From contig NZ_PDCM01000001.1 in NCBI RefSeq assembly GCF_008634025.1, forward strand, positions 4,558,501-4,622,500: a DNA stretch of 64,000 bases. The letters run 5' to 3'. Under the pieces are notes generated by a model. The model saw only the letters and a list, made by a program, of their open reading frames with translations, was not told the DNA's origin and did not search any database. Shown in pieces: positions 1 through 11,432 of the stretch (position 1 is its first letter; each line of letters opens with the position of its first letter). A program made the position numbers and the translations under genes. Origin of the DNA: Streptomyces albofaciens JCM 4342. Its GTDB lineage: Bacteria; Actinomycetota; Actinomycetes; Streptomycetales; Streptomycetaceae.

Positions 1-251
1 CGGAGCCAGGGTTCTCGCCCGAGAGGCTGGTCTTCTTCACGGACGCGATCTTCGCGATCGCGATGACGCTGCTGGCCGTCGAATTGAAGCGCCCCGACGA
101 GAAGGAACTCGCGTCGGCCCGTGCGCTGGGCGGTTTCCTGGTGGACCAGCGGGACGCGTATCTGGCGTTCGCGCTGGCAGCTCCGTACGGCGGAGCGTTG
201 ATCTCCCGCATGCGCACGTCCACGGTGCAGGTCCCGAGGCGGCGCAGTTAG
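1..251 (+). pseudogene. TMEM175-like (DUF1211) fragment, 5' end outside window
   Basis: The frame is open from base 3, so the gene starts before the window. The translation contains RLVFFTDAIFAIAMTLLAVELK, which matches the first membrane helix and FSD-type signature of TMEM175-like bacterial potassium channels. After a second helix start (YLAFALA) the sequence loses family resemblance and stops at 251, about 80 residues in, whereas family members run to roughly 200 residues with several helices. I read it as a 3'-truncated or frameshifted remnant. What is seen is the motif and the early stop; decay is inferred and would need the upstream sequence to confirm. Confidence 0.5.
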
Positions 252-3017
<2,766 letters not shown>

Positions 3018-3021
<4 letters not shown>

Positions 3022-3434
3022 CGTTCGGTGATGTGCTGGTCACGTCCGGCCTGGTACACCCGTCCCTCACCCGACGCCGACGCTCTGAGCACCTGTGACC
3101 CCGCCCAGGACTGTTCCCGGGGCGGCAGCACCGGGATGATCACCTGGTCCAGCAGCCGCCTCAGCTCGCCTTCCAGCTCCGGCCTCTCGCGCAGAAGCAG
3201 GCTCAGCCGGTGCCGCCAGTCGGACACCAGCGCCGCCTCACCGGCCGCGTCCTGGGCCTGCCGTACGGTCAGAATGCGGGCCCGGACCTCCTCCAGTTCG
3301 CTGTCGACGGCTTCGGCCTGCTGCGGGTGGACCCGGCGCCACCACGCCACGACGGCATCGCGCGTCTGCTGCCAGGCGTCCGTGGCCATCGCGCTCACCA
3401 CGGCCGTCCCGGCGGTCATCACGATCGGGTCCAT
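3018..3434 (-). CDS. Small STAND-associated protein with C-terminal AGRDQHI motif
   Basis: A 138-residue soluble protein of a family I recognise as common in Streptomyces but without assigned function. The N-terminal part is helical (AVVSAMATDAWQQTRDAVVAWWRRVHP), followed by a charged helical stretch and a proline break. The protein ends in ASGEGRVYQAGRDQHITER. The start at 3434 has a GGGGAGG ribosome binding site. It is translationally coupled (GTGA overlap) to the truncated STAND gene, which carries a related AGRDLHVHYTHG segment near its N-terminus. Paired short motifs of this kind on a STAND protein and its neighbour recall bacterial amyloid signalling motifs. The pairing is seen; the amyloid role is inference. 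Confidence 0.7.
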
Positions 3435-3640
3435 ACCGCTTCGCCTCCCCGTTCGGCACGGGCCTGAGGGAACCACGGTACACACGGCCCCCGTTACCGC
3501 CACCCCCTCGTGAGGCCCTCGGGCGACGCGCTCCTCCGGGGAAGCGGGACGGGAGCCGAGACGGCGTGCACCGGAAACGCTGGGGATGTCTGCGGATGCG
3601 CGACCGGGGTAAAGGGCGCGGTTCTTCCTGTGCCCGTCGA

Positions 3641-3710
3641 TTGTTCGGCGTGTGTTTGTCCAGCGCGGTCTCCTGACACTGAACAACGAGTCGCGGCTAT
3701 ACCGGACGCG
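3641..3710 (+). promoter_or_regulatory. Promoter/operator element, copy 1 (TTGTTC...CTGAACAACGAG...TATACC)
   Basis: Contains TTGTTCGG at 3641, TTTGTCCAG near 3655, CTGAACAACGAG at 3679-3690, and a plausible sigma-70 promoter: TGACAC (3674-3679), 18 bases, then TATACC (3698-3703). It points at the secreted-protein gene starting at 3809. A second copy lies inverted at 4520-4589, and 46 of 63 bases match without gaps when aligned by eye. The TTGTTC/GAACAA half-sites suggest a regulator binding site overlapping the -35 region. Confidence 0.55.
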
Positions 3711-3808
3711 AACAGGCCGCCTCGCCGCGGCGAGGCGGCCGGCAATCGATCGGGGAGGCGTGCAGCGGGAAACGCCGCCGCTTTTCCGGCAACGCTGGGG
3801 AGGGCTTC

Positions 3809-4210
3809 ATGAGATTCGTCAAGGCCGGTATCGCGGCAGCAGCCGCCCTGGTCGTCGCCGTCGCGGTGCCCGCAGCCGGCCAGACCGGTGGTGATGCGGA
3901 GAAGACCGCGCCACAACAGCCCCGAGTGCTCACCGCGGCCGAGGTGAAAGCGGAGAAACGGCCTTGCGGTCTATCGGTCGACCAGCCGGGAGGTACGGGC
4001 GCACCGGCTTGGATCTATTGGAACAACTGCTGGGCGGACAACCACGGCCTGAGCGAGACGCCGGTCTTCTCGAACGGCAAGGGAAACACCTACACCTATG
4101 TCCGGGTGTGCCAGTACATCGCGCCCGGCCGCACCGAGGGGTGGTATTTCCCCGCGGGTTCCTTCCCTCCGGAGCCGGCGAGTGTCACCGGGGTCACCTA
4201 CTGCAAGTGA
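3809..4210 (+). CDS. Small secreted four-cysteine protein
   Basis: A 133-residue precursor with a classical signal peptide: MRF, a positive charge, an Ala/Val-rich core at about residues 7-22, and a likely cleavage near AAG or GQT. The mature part has four cysteines (RPCGL, NNCWAD, RVCQY, VTYCK), which could form two disulfides, and many aromatic residues, suggesting a small beta-rich extracellular domain. A GGGGAGGG ribosome binding site precedes the ATG. I do not recognise the family. The gene is bracketed by two inverted copies of one promoter-like element, so both sense and antisense transcription are possible. Its divergent neighbour is the STAND-associated gene at 3018-3434. Confidence 0.8.
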   Translation: MRFVKAGIAAAAALVVAVAVPAAGQTGGDAEKTAPQQPRVLTAAEVKAEKRPCGLSVDQPGGTGAPAWIYWNNCWADNHGLSETPVFSNGKGNTYTYVRVCQYIAPGRTEGWYFPAGSFPPEPASVTGVTYCK

Positions 4211-4400
4211 GCACCGATGTCGGCAGAAACGTAGCGGATTCCGCCGGAAGACACCGTGCTGACATTGCCGTGCGGTCCCAAAGGGCAGATCTAGGCAGCG
4301 GGCCCCGGCAAGCGCCGCAGGGACCGCTGCCGTCCGCGCAATACGGCGGGACAAACGTCCGTCACCGCTGTGCCGGAACATGACGGTCGTGGCTCCCGCC

Positions 4401-4428
4401 GGCCCGGCCTCCTCCCGGTAGCCGGGCC
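4401..4428. terminator. Hairpin in the convergent gap
   Basis: GGCCCGGC (4401-4408) pairs perfectly with GCCGGGCC (4421-4428) across a 12-base loop. It lies between a rightward gene ending at 4210 and a leftward gene ending at 4624, so it could stop transcription from either side. There is no T-tract, which is usual for Streptomyces. Confidence 0.4.
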
Positions 4429-4519
4429 GTACAGCCTCCCGGCCGAAGGGAAGGGCGTGCCGTCGGCTCCGCGTCTCGATCAGTTCGTGCCTGCGCAGCC
4501 TCCGATGGACGCTTCATGT

Positions 4520-4589
4520 TCGCCGGGTATACCGGAGGCTCGTTGTTCAGGGGCGCGGCGGCGCATTGAACAAACACTCACCGAACAAC
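4520..4589 (-). promoter_or_regulatory. Promoter/operator element, copy 2, inverted
   Basis: Read on the minus strand this repeats copy 1: TTGTTCGG, TGTTTGTTCAA, CTGAACAACGAG and then TATACC (4531-4526). It faces back towards the gene at 3809-4210, and no credible protein gene follows it on the minus strand before 4211. It may drive an antisense RNA across the secreted-protein gene, or be the other arm of a duplicated or mobile unit. The rest of the 4211-4623 gap shows nothing else I can name apart from the hairpin at 4401-4428. Confidence 0.5.
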
Positions 4590-4623
4590 GGGCCGGCCGG
4601 GTTGCAGCAGGGGATGACGTGCC

Positions 4624-7600
4624 TCAGCCCCGGTCCCGGTGGTTGACGGACAGTTCCGCGCAGGGAGGTGTGTAGGCGACCCCGGGGAAGTACCGGTTCC
4701 ACTGGGCGCGGGTGATGACGGGATGAACGGTGCGGCAGATGCGGGCGGTGACGCGGTCCAGGTCGGTGTCCCACAGCTTCAAGGAGCCGTCCGCGTCCGT
4801 GGTGGCGAGGAGAGCCCCGCGGGGGTGGAAGGCCACTGAGTAGATCTTGGCGGTGTGCCCGGTGAGCCGCGCTGTCTCCACGGGGTGCCGTGGGGCGGCG
4901 GTGTCCCACAGGCGGACGACCTGGTCGTTGCCCACGCTGGCGAGGCTGGTGCCGTCGGGGCTGAAGGCCGCGTCCTGGAGAGTGGCGGAATGCGCGCGCA
5001 GCACCGACAGCTCGCGGGCCGATCCCGCCGGTGTCACGGCGCGCAGTCTGAGGGTACGGTCCGCGCTGTAGCTCACCAGGAGGTCGCCGCGGGAGGCGAA
5101 GGTCAGGCCGGTGACGTCCGTGTGACCGTTCATGCCGCGCAATTGCCCGGGATTCCGGGGGTCGGTGACGTCCCAGAGCCGCACGATGGAATTGACACCG
5201 CCGGCGGCCAGGACGGTGCCGCCGGGGTGGAAGCTCACCGACGTGAGGGAACCGGTGTGGCCGGCGATGGCGGCCAGGCGGCGGGGCCGTGCCGGATGCG
5301 TGAGGTCCCACAGACGGATGGTCCGGTCCGTGCCGCCACTGGCCAGGAGGCGGCCGCCGGGGTGGAAGGCGACCGACATGACACCGGAGCCGGGGCCGCC
5401 AGGAGTGCCGGTGGGCCCGGGGAGAGTGGTGATGTGCTCGGGGCGGCGGGGGTGGGTGACGTCCCACAGCTGGATCGTGTGCGCCGCGCCGCCCGCGGCG
5501 AGCAACCTGCCGTCGGGGCTGAAGGCCACCGTATGGACGGCTTCGCCCTGGCCGGTGAGGACGGCAAGGCGGGTGGGCGCGGCGGGATCGGTGACGTCCC
5601 AGAGCCGGACCGTGTGGTCGGCGCTCCCGGTGGCCAGCACCCGTCCGTCGGGGCTGAAGGCCACGCTGTAGATGATGTCGGTGTGGCGTGCGGTCAGGGC
5701 GCGCAGGTCCTCCAGGCGGACGCTGTAGTCGTCGCTGGCGGTGGCCAACGTGGTGCCGTCCGGGCTGAACGCGGCCCAGGAGACCATGTCGGTGTGACCG
5801 GTCAGGACGGTCAGCGGCGTCGGCGGGCCACCCGGCCCGGCAGTGAGCCAGATCCGTACGGTGTCGTCGGTGCCGGCACTGGCCAGCATTTCGCCGTCGG
5901 GGCTGAAGGCGAGAGCGTTGATGACGTCGGTGTGGCCGGCGAGCGACGCGGTGCGCGCACGGGGCTCGGAGACGGTGGTGATGTCCCACAGCTGGATGGT
6001 CCGGCCGGTCCCGGCGGTGGCCAGCGTCTTGCCGTCGGGGCTGAAGGCTGTCGCATAGCCCGCCGAGGCCAGGGTGGTGAGGTGGCGGGGGCGAGCGGGG
6101 AGGGTGACGTCCCACAGGTGGGTCGTGGCGTCGTGGTCGGCGGTGGCCAGCGTCTTGCCGCTGGGGCTGAAGGCCACGGAGCTGACGTTGTCGCGATGCT
6201 TCCTCAGGACGGCCAGCGTGCGGGGTCTGCGGGGATCGGCCACGTCCCACAGCCGCGCCGTACCGTCCTGGCCCGCTGTGGCCAGCAACGAGCCCGTGGG
6301 GTGGAAGGCCAGCGCGCTGATGTCCGCCGAGTGGCCCGTGACCACGGACAGGCGACGGGGCTGTCGCGGGTCGGTGACATCCCACAGGCGCACCGTCCGG
6401 TCCCAGCCGACGGTGGCCAGTACACGGCCGTCCGCGCGGAAGGCGGCAGCCTGGACGGTGGCGGTGTGCCCCCTCAGGGTCGACAGTTCCCGGGGACGGT
6501 ACCGGTTCCTGACGTCCCAGAGCTTGGTGGTCCTGTCCATGCTGGTGGTCGCGACCACGGTGCCGTCGGGGCTGAAGGCCGCGTGGGTGGTGCCGCGGTG
6601 GTGCCCGGTCAACCGCGTCGTGTACGGCTGGGAGGACGTGCCGAGCACACTGTCGCGCGTCTCGTCCTGCGGTGCCAGCCGGTGGGCGGCCAGCCGTAGC
6701 TGCGCCGCCAAGGCCGGATCCTTCACCTGCAGAGCGACGGCCTGCGCCACCGCCTTGCGCGCCAGCGCACTGTTGCGTTCGTCGGTCGCCCGGCGTTCGG
6801 CACCCACCGTGTAGAGCGCGGCCGCGGCGGACAGCACGACGAACACGGCGAGCAGTGCGACGAGTTGGCGCAGCCGGCGGGCGCGGCGGCGGACCGCGGC
6901 GCTCTCCGCGGACTCGGTGGACAGGCCGGCGTCCAAGAACGCCCGCTCGCGTACGGTCAGGGTTGTCCCGTCGTGGTGGAGGAGGCCCTTGGCCAGGGCA
7001 AGACGGGTGCCCCGGTACAGGGCGCCGGGGTCCCGGCCGAGCGCCTCCCACTCCTGGGCGGCCTCGGTGAGCTGGCGGTGCAGGCGCAGCCGGTCGCGGT
7101 CCTCGGCCAGCCACCGGCGCAGCCGGGGCCAGCTACGGATCAGCGCCTCGTGGGTGATCTCCACATGGCCACGGTCCAAGGTGAGCAGCCGGGCACGGGC
7201 CGCCCGGTCCAAGATGGCCGCGGTGTCGGCGGTCTCGTCGAGTTCGCTGCGCGGAATGCGACGTTTGGTGTCCTCGGTGCCCTCACCCAGAGCGGTCAGC
7301 CGCAGGAACAGTTCCCGGGCCAGGCGCTGTTGGTGTTCGGTGAGGGCTGCGTAAAGGGCTTCCGCGCTCTGGGTCAGTGCGCCGTCGAGCCCACCGGCCG
7401 CCTGGTAGCCGGCCAGCGACAGCGTGGTGCCCTGCCTGCGACGCCAGGTCTCCAGCAGAGCGTGGGAGAGCAGCGGCAGCATGCCCACCTGCCCGTGAAC
7501 CTGCGCGGTCAGCGCCGCCAGGAGCGCCCCCTCGACCCGGCACCCGGCGCGGACGGCCGGCTGGACGATGGCCCGGTGCAGCTCGCAGCTGGTCATCGGC

Positions 7601-8496
7601 CCCAGTGTGACCTGCGCGTCGCACAACGCCTCCACCAGCTGCGCATGCTGGGTGCAGTGCGGGTAGAAGTCGGCACGTATGCCCAGCACCACGCGGCAGC
7701 GGCTGTTCGGAGCGTGTGCCGCGGTGACCAGCGCGGTGATGAAGGCGGCGCGCTCGCGCTCACTGCCGCATACGGTGAAGACCTCCTCGAACTGGTCCAC
7801 CACCACGACGACCTCTGCCTCGTCCGAGATCTGGACCGCGATCTGACGCAGGACCCGGTTCAGCTCCGCGTGGTCGGCCAGGAGGTCGCTGCGCAGCCGG
7901 CCGGGGGCGCGGCGCGCATGCGGCGCCAGGTGGATCGCGCATTCCTCCAACGGGTGGCCACCGGGCGTGAAGAGCAAGGGAACGCACCGCGGGCTCCGAG
8001 TGCGCAGACAAGGCAAGAGGCCCGCTCGCAGCAGTGAGGACTTCCCCGCTCCCGAGGCGCCGAACAGGGCCACGAACCGCTGTCCTCGCAAGCGTGCTGC
8101 CAGCTCTTCGACCAGCCGCTCACGGCCGAAGAACCAGTCGGCGTCCTGTGCCCGGAAGGCCGCCAGCCCCGCGTACGGCGCGCACTCACCCTCTTCCGCG
8201 CCGGCTGTCTCCCGTGCTGTCGCCTCGGCGGCGAGCTCGGCCGCCACCTCCCGCCAGCGTCGCTCCCACTGCCGGACATCGCCCCCACAGGCGCGCGCAT
8301 ACGCCAACGCCACCGCCATGCTGGGCAGTTGACGCCCCGAAGCGGCCCCGGAGAGGGCCGCGGCCGAGTAGTGCGCACGCTCCGCCAGCACCCGGTACGT
8401 AGGACCGCCCGCCTGGGCCCGCAGCCGCCGGAGGTCCGCGGCGAACCGCAGCAGCGGACTGTCCCCCGGATCAAGAGGCCGCTCCGCGCGAGGCAT
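4624..8496 (-). CDS. XRE-STAND NTPase with 14 WD40 repeats and a membrane segment
   Basis: A 1290-residue regulator of the signal-transduction STAND class. Residues about 15-75 form a helix-turn-helix of the XRE type (FAADLRRLRAQAG...YRVLAERAHYS...LPSMAVALAYARACGGD). Next comes the nSTAND1 lead CAPYAGLAAF...WFFGRERL, a P-loop GASGAGKSS at about 145-153 and a Walker B VVVVVDQFEEVF at about 229-240. A single membrane helix (LVALLAVFVVLSAAAALYT) lies at about 544-562, followed by about 14 WD40 repeats marked by LWDV-type ends, enough for two seven-bladed propellers. The ATG at 8496 has a GGGGAGGTG ribosome binding site; the frame upstream of it lacks one. The family usually senses a ligand through the propeller and oligomerises through the NTPase. 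Its target is unknown. It is separated from the NRPS cluster by a 312-base gap holding an inverted repeat. Confidence 0.88.
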   Translation of the reverse strand: MPRAERPLDPGDSPLLRFAADLRRLRAQAGGPTYRVLAERAHYSAAALSGAASGRQLPSMAVALAYARACGGDVRQWERRWREVAAELAAEATARETAGAEEGECAPYAGLAAFRAQDADWFFGRERLVEELAARLRGQRFVALFGASGAGKSSLLRAGLLPCLRTRSPRCVPLLFTPGGHPLEECAIHLAPHARRAPGRLRSDLLADHAELNRVLRQIAVQISDEAEVVVVVDQFEEVFTVCGSERERAAFITALVTAAHAPNSRCRVVLGIRADFYPHCTQHAQLVEALCDAQVTLGPMTSCELHRAIVQPAVRAGCRVEGALLAALTAQVHGQVGMLPLLSHALLETWRRRQGTTLSLAGYQAAGGLDGALTQSAEALYAALTEHQQRLARELFLRLTALGEGTEDTKRRIPRSELDETADTAAILDRAARARLLTLDRGHVEITHEALIRSWPRLRRWLAEDRDRLRLHRQLTEAAQEWEALGRDPGALYRGTRLALAKGLLHHDGTTLTVRERAFLDAGLSTESAESAAVRRRARRLRQLVALLAVFVVLSAAAALYTVGAERRATDERNSALARKAVAQAVALQVKDPALAAQLRLAAHRLAPQDETRDSVLGTSSQPYTTRLTGHHRGTTHAAFSPDGTVVATTSMDRTTKLWDVRNRYRPRELSTLRGHTATVQAAAFRADGRVLATVGWDRTVRLWDVTDPRQPRRLSVVTGHSADISALAFHPTGSLLATAGQDGTARLWDVADPRRPRTLAVLRKHRDNVSSVAFSPSGKTLATADHDATTHLWDVTLPARPRHLTTLASAGYATAFSPDGKTLATAGTGRTIQLWDITTVSEPRARTASLAGHTDVINALAFSPDGEMLASAGTDDTVRIWLTAGPGGPPTPLTVLTGHTDMVSWAAFSPDGTTLATASDDYSVRLEDLRALTARHTDIIYSVAFSPDGRVLATGSADHTVRLWDVTDPAAPTRLAVLTGQGEAVHTVAFSPDGRLLAAGGAAHTIQLWDVTHPRRPEHITTLPGPTGTPGGPGSGVMSVAFHPGGRLLASGGTDRTIRLWDLTHPARPRRLAAIAGHTGSLTSVSFHPGGTVLAAGGVNSIVRLWDVTDPRNPGQLRGMNGHTDVTGLTFASRGDLLVSYSADRTLRLRAVTPAGSARELSVLRAHSATLQDAAFSPDGTSLASVGNDQVVRLWDTAAPRHPVETARLTGHTAKIYSVAFHPRGALLATTDADGSLKLWDTDLDRVTARICRTVHPVITRAQWNRYFPGVAYTPPCAELSVNHRDRG

Positions 8497-8520
8497 CGGC
8501 TCACCTCCCCGAACCCCGCA

Positions 8521-8567
8521 TTGTTCAGCATCCGTCTGTTCGCCACCAGCCACTGGATGCTGAACGA
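8521..8567. promoter_or_regulatory. Inverted repeat upstream of the STAND-WD40 gene
   Basis: TTGTTCAGCATCC (8521-8533) is mirrored by GGATGCTGAACGA (8555-8567), 12 of 13 bases, with a 21-base spacer. It sits 25 bases before the STAND start codon. The TTGTTCA/TGAACAA half-site also occurs in the two elements at 3641 and 4520. It is an operator candidate, possibly for self-regulation by the XRE domain. The rest of 8497-8808 shows no gene. Confidence 0.5.
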
Positions 8568-8808
8568 CAGGTTCCTGCCGGGCCGGTGGCGTCGGTCCAG
8601 CCGCGGGCCGTCTTCACCTCCACATCGAGGGTGCGCACTGTCCCGACGGCGCCTCGCTCACTTCCGCGGCGCGCGCCGCACCATGGCACGGGCCCTGCGC
8701 CACGCCGGCATGGACGCGATCGGCTCGTTGGAGGGAGGACATCGGCGTCGGCGGGCGGAAGGGCGCGGCACTGGACGAGCAGCACAGTGCGCCCCCCGAA
8801 AGGCTCGT

Positions 8809-9579
8809 TCAGCGGCGCTCGCCGCCCTCCGGCTCGACGATGTCGGCGCAGGTGACAGCTGGGCTTCGGTCCTTGGCCAGAGAGATGGTCTGTGCCATCA
8901 TCCGGTATCCCGACATTCCCTCGCGCAGCGTTTCGATGGACTCCTCCGGGTGTACGGAGTCGATCACCGCGTTCGGCCCCACCGCGTTGAACTGGTGCGA
9001 CACCCCGCGCGGTATCTGCATGTCCACCCAGGAGTTCGGCGGCACGACCACGTTGTGCCGGTCCCGGTGGACCCCGGTGGACGTACCGGGCAGCGCGTCG
9101 GTGAACGTGCTCAGCGGGCCGGACCAGTCCGCCGCCGTGGGCCGCACGGTGATCGGGGACAGACTGGAGACCCGGATCGTGGTTTCCGGGCCCGTCATCA
9201 TGCGTACGAACCGCAGCCCGGTGTGCAGATGCATGCGTGAGCAGATGTCGCGCTCGGCGGTGTCGTAGAAGTCCATCAGGTAGCGGTCGGCGAAGAAGCC
9301 CTCGAAGGGCGGTTCCAGCATGAAGACGTCGCCTTCTTCGAACTCCTGCGCTTGTTTGAGCGCACCGGCCGGGGGAGGGGCCGCCTCCTCCCCGCGGTGT
9401 GCCGCCCGGACCAGGCCGGCGAGGGCGTCGACGACACCGAGGGCGACCTGTGGGGGCAGTTGCACCACCGGAGTGAGCCGGTTTCGGTCGGGGTCCTGGT
9501 GCCACCGGACGTCCAGGATCTCGTCCTCGTCGTCGGGGGACCGCTTCATCCGGCCGGTCGTGTCGGTGCCTTGGGTCAT
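8809..9579 (-). CDS. Cupin-like protein of the NRPS operon
   Basis: 256 residues, starting in an ATGA overlap with the adenylating enzyme gene upstream, so the two are translationally coupled. The middle and C-terminal parts look like a double-stranded beta-helix: RMHLHTGLRFVRMMTGPET, then HRDRHNVVVPPNSWVDMQIPRG and SHQFNAVGPNAV, with several His/Glu residues that could bind a metal. The last about 40 residues (IDSVHPEESIETLREGM) look like a family signature, but I cannot name the family. It has no signal peptide. A tailoring or substrate-supply role in peptide assembly is inferred from the operon only. It might be a non-haem iron oxygenase or an isomerase; I cannot distinguish these from sequence. 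Confidence 0.6.
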   Translation of the reverse strand: MTQGTDTTGRMKRSPDDEDEILDVRWHQDPDRNRLTPVVQLPPQVALGVVDALAGLVRAAHRGEEAAPPPAGALKQAQEFEEGDVFMLEPPFEGFFADRYLMDFYDTAERDICSRMHLHTGLRFVRMMTGPETTIRVSSLSPITVRPTAADWSGPLSTFTDALPGTSTGVHRDRHNVVVPPNSWVDMQIPRGVSHQFNAVGPNAVIDSVHPEESIETLREGMSGYRMMAQTISLAKDRSPAVTCADIVEPEGGERR

Positions 9580-11432
9580 CCAGTCGCTCCCGTGTGCTCG
9601 TTCGGTCCGGAATCCGGCTGCCGTGCCCACAGCACGCCACCCACGTCGTGTCGCCCGGCGCGCAGCACCGAGCAGCCCGTGGTGCGGAACCCGCTCCCGC
9701 GCAGCCGGGCCAGGTGCGTCCAGCGGTCCGCCCCGCCGTCCCCGGCGGAACCGTCCAGAAAGGTCAGCAGCGGTCCCATCGGCCACACCGGGCCGGCGGC
9801 CGCGGGCCCGTGCGGGAGTACGACAAGTGAGCCGTCGGCGAAGCGGGCTTCGGTGCCCAGCGGAAGCGGCGGCCCCTCGAAACCGTGGCGGGCCGCCACT
9901 TCCGCGGCGAGTTCCGTGTGGACCGCCAGGGGCCACTCGGTGAGCAGCTTCGTACGCCACCGGGCCTTGGCCTGGGTCAGTTCCGCGTCGTCCGGGCTGT
10001 GCCAGTGCTCGCGCAGGAAGCCGAAGGCGTCGAGGACGGCCTCGCCGTCCGCGGGCGGGAGGGGCCCGGCATGCGCCGCCAGTGCGCGCAGAGCGGGGTG
10101 TTCCGCTCCGGAGCGCAGCAGGTCCCGCGCGGTGGCCGCGGCGTAGCGCAGCAAGCGTTCGTACCGCGCGGGAGCCAGCCGGCGCGTGGCGAGCAGCCGG
10201 CTCATCGCCTTGCGCCGGGGCTTGCCGGTGGACGTCGCCAGGAACCCGCCGAACTGGATCACCGACGGCCGCAGCGGCGCCTGTTCGCAGAGGGCGCGTA
10301 CGCGGGAGACGGGCTGGTCCGCGGCGACCAGCCCGATGTCCTGGCCCAGTGCGGGCTCGTCCACCGCGACCGCCGCGAACCGGCCGGTCAGCCCCGCCTC
10401 GCGCCAGCCGTGCTCAAGGTCGAGCGGGTGGTGCTTCTCCCCGCCGCGGTTGATCCGTTCGCCGGCGCGGCCACGGAGGACCAGCAGCCCGTCGCGCAGT
10501 TCGCCCAGGTCGCCGGTGCGCAGCCAGCCGTCGTCGGTGACGGTGGCGGCGGTGGTGCGGCCGTCCTGCCAGTAGCCCGTCATCAGGTCCGGTGTTCTGA
10601 TCCACACCTCACCGGACCCCAGGCGCAGTTCGGTGTCCGGGAGCGGTGCCCCGACCGGGGGGAACCGGTCCAGGTAGTGGCGGCGGAATTCCGCGTGGTC
10701 GAGCCGGGGCATCGTGAAGCTGAAGTTGACGGCCTCGGTCAGGCCGTAGCCCTGTCGCAGGCGCGGGCCGTACCGGCGGTGGAAGCGGCGGGCGAGGTCG
10801 GTGGTCAGCGGGGCCGCCGCGGTGATCAGGTACTCCAGGCCGTCCGGCCAGTCGGGGCCCGCCTCCAGCAGGTCCGCGAGGAGCGCGGGCACGATGGACG
10901 CGGTCCTGGCCCCGGCGGCGCCGAGCGCGGCGAAGTAGCCGGCCGGGTCGAAGGCGGCGTGCAGGATCAGCGGGGTGCCGGTGAGGTGGGTGCCGAGCAG
11001 CGACATGACCAGCGCGTTGCAGTGGTACAGCGGCAGGCAGGTGCCGTGCGGGCGGTCCGGTGCCAGCCCGTGCAGCGCCGCGGTCTTGGCCGCGTTGCCC
11101 AGCACGGCGCGTCGGCTGAGCATGACGCCTTTCTGCGGGCCGGTGGAGCCCGAGGTGAACATGATGAAGGCGAGGTCGTCCGGGGCCGTGTGGACGTCGG
11201 GCAGGTCGGTCCGGCGCGTCCCGCCGACGTCCACCACGGCCGCCGCGGACACCCGCTCGGCGATGCCCGCCACCGCCAGGTCAGTGGTGCGCGGGGGCAG
11301 GGGGACCGCGACGAGACGCAGGTCGAAGCAGGTGAGCAGAGTGTCCGCCAGTGCCCGCCCGTTGGGCAGCCGGACCACCACCCGCGCGCCGGCCGGCAGT
11401 TCGGCGAGGACACCGGTACCGGTGCGGTTCAA
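9576..11432 (-). CDS. Stand-alone adenylating enzyme (ANL family) with extra C-terminal domain
   Basis: 618 residues. ANL core motifs are present: [43 protein letters not shown], and the C-terminal lysine region [10 protein letters not shown] near residue 415, so it should activate a carboxylic acid as an acyl-adenylate. The N-terminus is short for the family. Residues from about 430 to 618 form an extra domain (PLGPLLTFL-like segment, [18 protein letters not shown]) that I cannot assign. The start is TTG at 11432, chosen because GAGGAGG lies 5 bases upstream and the TTGA overlaps the NRPS stop. No carrier domain is fused. It probably supplies the starter acid or a building block to the adjacent NRPS, whose first condensation domain has no upstream module. 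Confidence 0.8.
   Translation of the reverse strand: MNRTGTGVLAELPAGARVVVRLPNGRALADTLLTCFDLRLVAVPLPPRTTDLAVAGIAERVSAAAVVDVGGTRRTDLPDVHTAPDDLAFIMFTSGSTGPQKGVMLSRRAVLGNAAKTAALHGLAPDRPHGTCLPLYHCNALVMSLLGTHLTGTPLILHAAFDPAGYFAALGAAGARTASIVPALLADLLEAGPDWPDGLEYLITAAAPLTTDLARRFHRRYGPRLRQGYGLTEAVNFSFTMPRLDHAEFRRHYLDRFPPVGAPLPDTELRLGSGEVWIRTPDLMTGYWQDGRTTAATVTDDGWLRTGDLGELRDGLLVLRGRAGERINRGGEKHHPLDLEHGWREAGLTGRFAAVAVDEPALGQDIGLVAADQPVSRVRALCEQAPLRPSVIQFGGFLATSTGKPRRKAMSRLLATRRLAPARYERLLRYAAATARDLLRSGAEHPALRALAAHAGPLPPADGEAVLDAFGFLREHWHSPDDAELTQAKARWRTKLLTEWPLAVHTELAAEVAARHGFEGPPLPLGTEARFADGSLVVLPHGPAAAGPVWPMGPLLTFLDGSAGDGGADRWTHLARLRGSGFRTTGCSVLRAGRHDVGGVLWARQPDSGPNEHTGATG

Noticed and set aside
3652..3894. 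Short frames starting MFVQ at 3652 (+) and 4577 (-) that look alike at the protein level.
   Set aside because: The likeness comes from the duplicated promoter-like DNA element. Past the element the two translations diverge, and neither has a ribosome binding site.
4855..6699. A rightward frame opposite the WD40 repeats with repeated GVEGHR/AVGAEG words.
   Set aside because: The repetition is the antisense image of the WD40 repeats, not a repeat protein.
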